A stretch of DNA of 64,000 nucleotides from Bernardetiaceae bacterium (GTDB lineage: Bacteria; Bacteroidota; Bacteroidia; Cytophagales; Thermoflexibacteraceae). The stretch's first letter is position 1; every line of letters starts with the position of its first letter. The translations under genes and the position numbers were made by a program. The DNA is taken from NCBI GenBank assembly GCA_025057115.1, contig JANWWZ010000001.1:248001-312000 (forward strand). The letters are read 5' to 3'. The notes below the pieces were generated by a model. It had not been told where the DNA came from, did no database searches, and worked only from the letters and a program-made list of their open reading frames with translations. Positions 63,891 through 64,000 of the stretch are shown here, piece after piece.

Positions 63891-64000
63891 AACAAGTATA
63901 GCTTACTGCTATAAGGGCTAAAGAAATCAAAACTCGTGCAGTCGTTGGGCAATGTTTAACCGCAGGGCTAAAAAAGTGAAGCTAAGGTTGTTATTTCGAC

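Noticed and set aside
63897-63913. Hairpin TATAGC/GCTATA after lysA
   Set aside because: Only six weak pairs and no T-run; not enough for a terminator call.

Overview
This window is typical Bacteroidota chromosome, most likely from the Cytophagales or a close relative. The evidence is a SusC/SusD receptor pair, a giant protein with a C-terminal type IX secretion (T9SS) sorting domain, the gliding-motility permease GldF, an unusually long NusB, a trigger factor and RelA/SpoT of the Bacteroidota kind, and promoters of the TTG-N18..20-TAnnTTTG type instead of the E. coli -35/-10. G+C looks moderate (low-to-mid forties by eye). There is no rRNA, CRISPR array or insertion sequence. One tRNA gene, tRNA-Leu(UAG), lies at 4558-4639.

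Layout. 1-11000: housekeeping genes (end of a TPR protein, a type I phosphodiesterase-like hydrolase, bifunctional SpoT, tRNA-Leu, trigger factor, a DacB-type lipoprotein, an SSS symporter, an unknown membrane protein, YajQ). 11100-20200: envelope genes (a MORN_2-repeat protein overlapping a large beta-rich exported protein, then susC-susD-lipoprotein). 20200-24000, minus strand: UspA, a LUD-domain protein, YtxH, NusB and a small cytoplasmic protein. 24000-28500: adenine deaminase divergent, with no gap, from three overlapping tiny lipoprotein genes; these converge without a gap on a SUMF1-fold protein; then guaA. 28500-33700: UshA-like 5'-nucleotidase, an unknown protein, an exported GH13 amylase, a MazG-like protein. 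33800-35500: a decayed DNA methyltransferase locus (HEAT-repeat remnant, frameshifted methyltransferase, possible nuclease remnant). 35600-49800, all plus strand: Rieske protein, CcmC/CcsA-like protein, sbcD-sbcC-cNMP protein, PP2C phosphatase, czcA-czcB efflux pair, gldF, radA, a LysM protein. 49800-64000: rfbB with a coupled 64-residue protein, an unknown membrane protein with a TSUP transporter, rfbA, a two-gene unit encoding a ten-repeat T9SS cargo and a single-repeat membrane-anchored relative, an ATP-grasp enzyme, a fatty-acid hydroxylase, an unknown exported protein, and lysA.

How the genes fit together. Most of the window is core metabolism and stress physiology: (p)ppGpp control, protein folding, purine salvage (ade, guaA, 5'-nucleotidase), lysine/peptidoglycan precursor supply (lysA, dacB), double-strand-break repair (sbcCD, radA) and dTDP-sugar supply (rfbA, rfbB). 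A second theme is the cell surface: nutrient import (SusCD, GH13 amylase), metal efflux (czcAB), gliding/T9SS (gldF and the T9SS cargo) and many lipoproteins.

Most worth a second look are the three nested mini-lipoproteins (25640-26074), the repeat protein and its single-repeat membrane companion (54114-59271), the MORN_2/beta-protein pair (11106-14931), and the eroded methyltransferase locus with small frameshifts, two of them in homopolymers (33799-35560).
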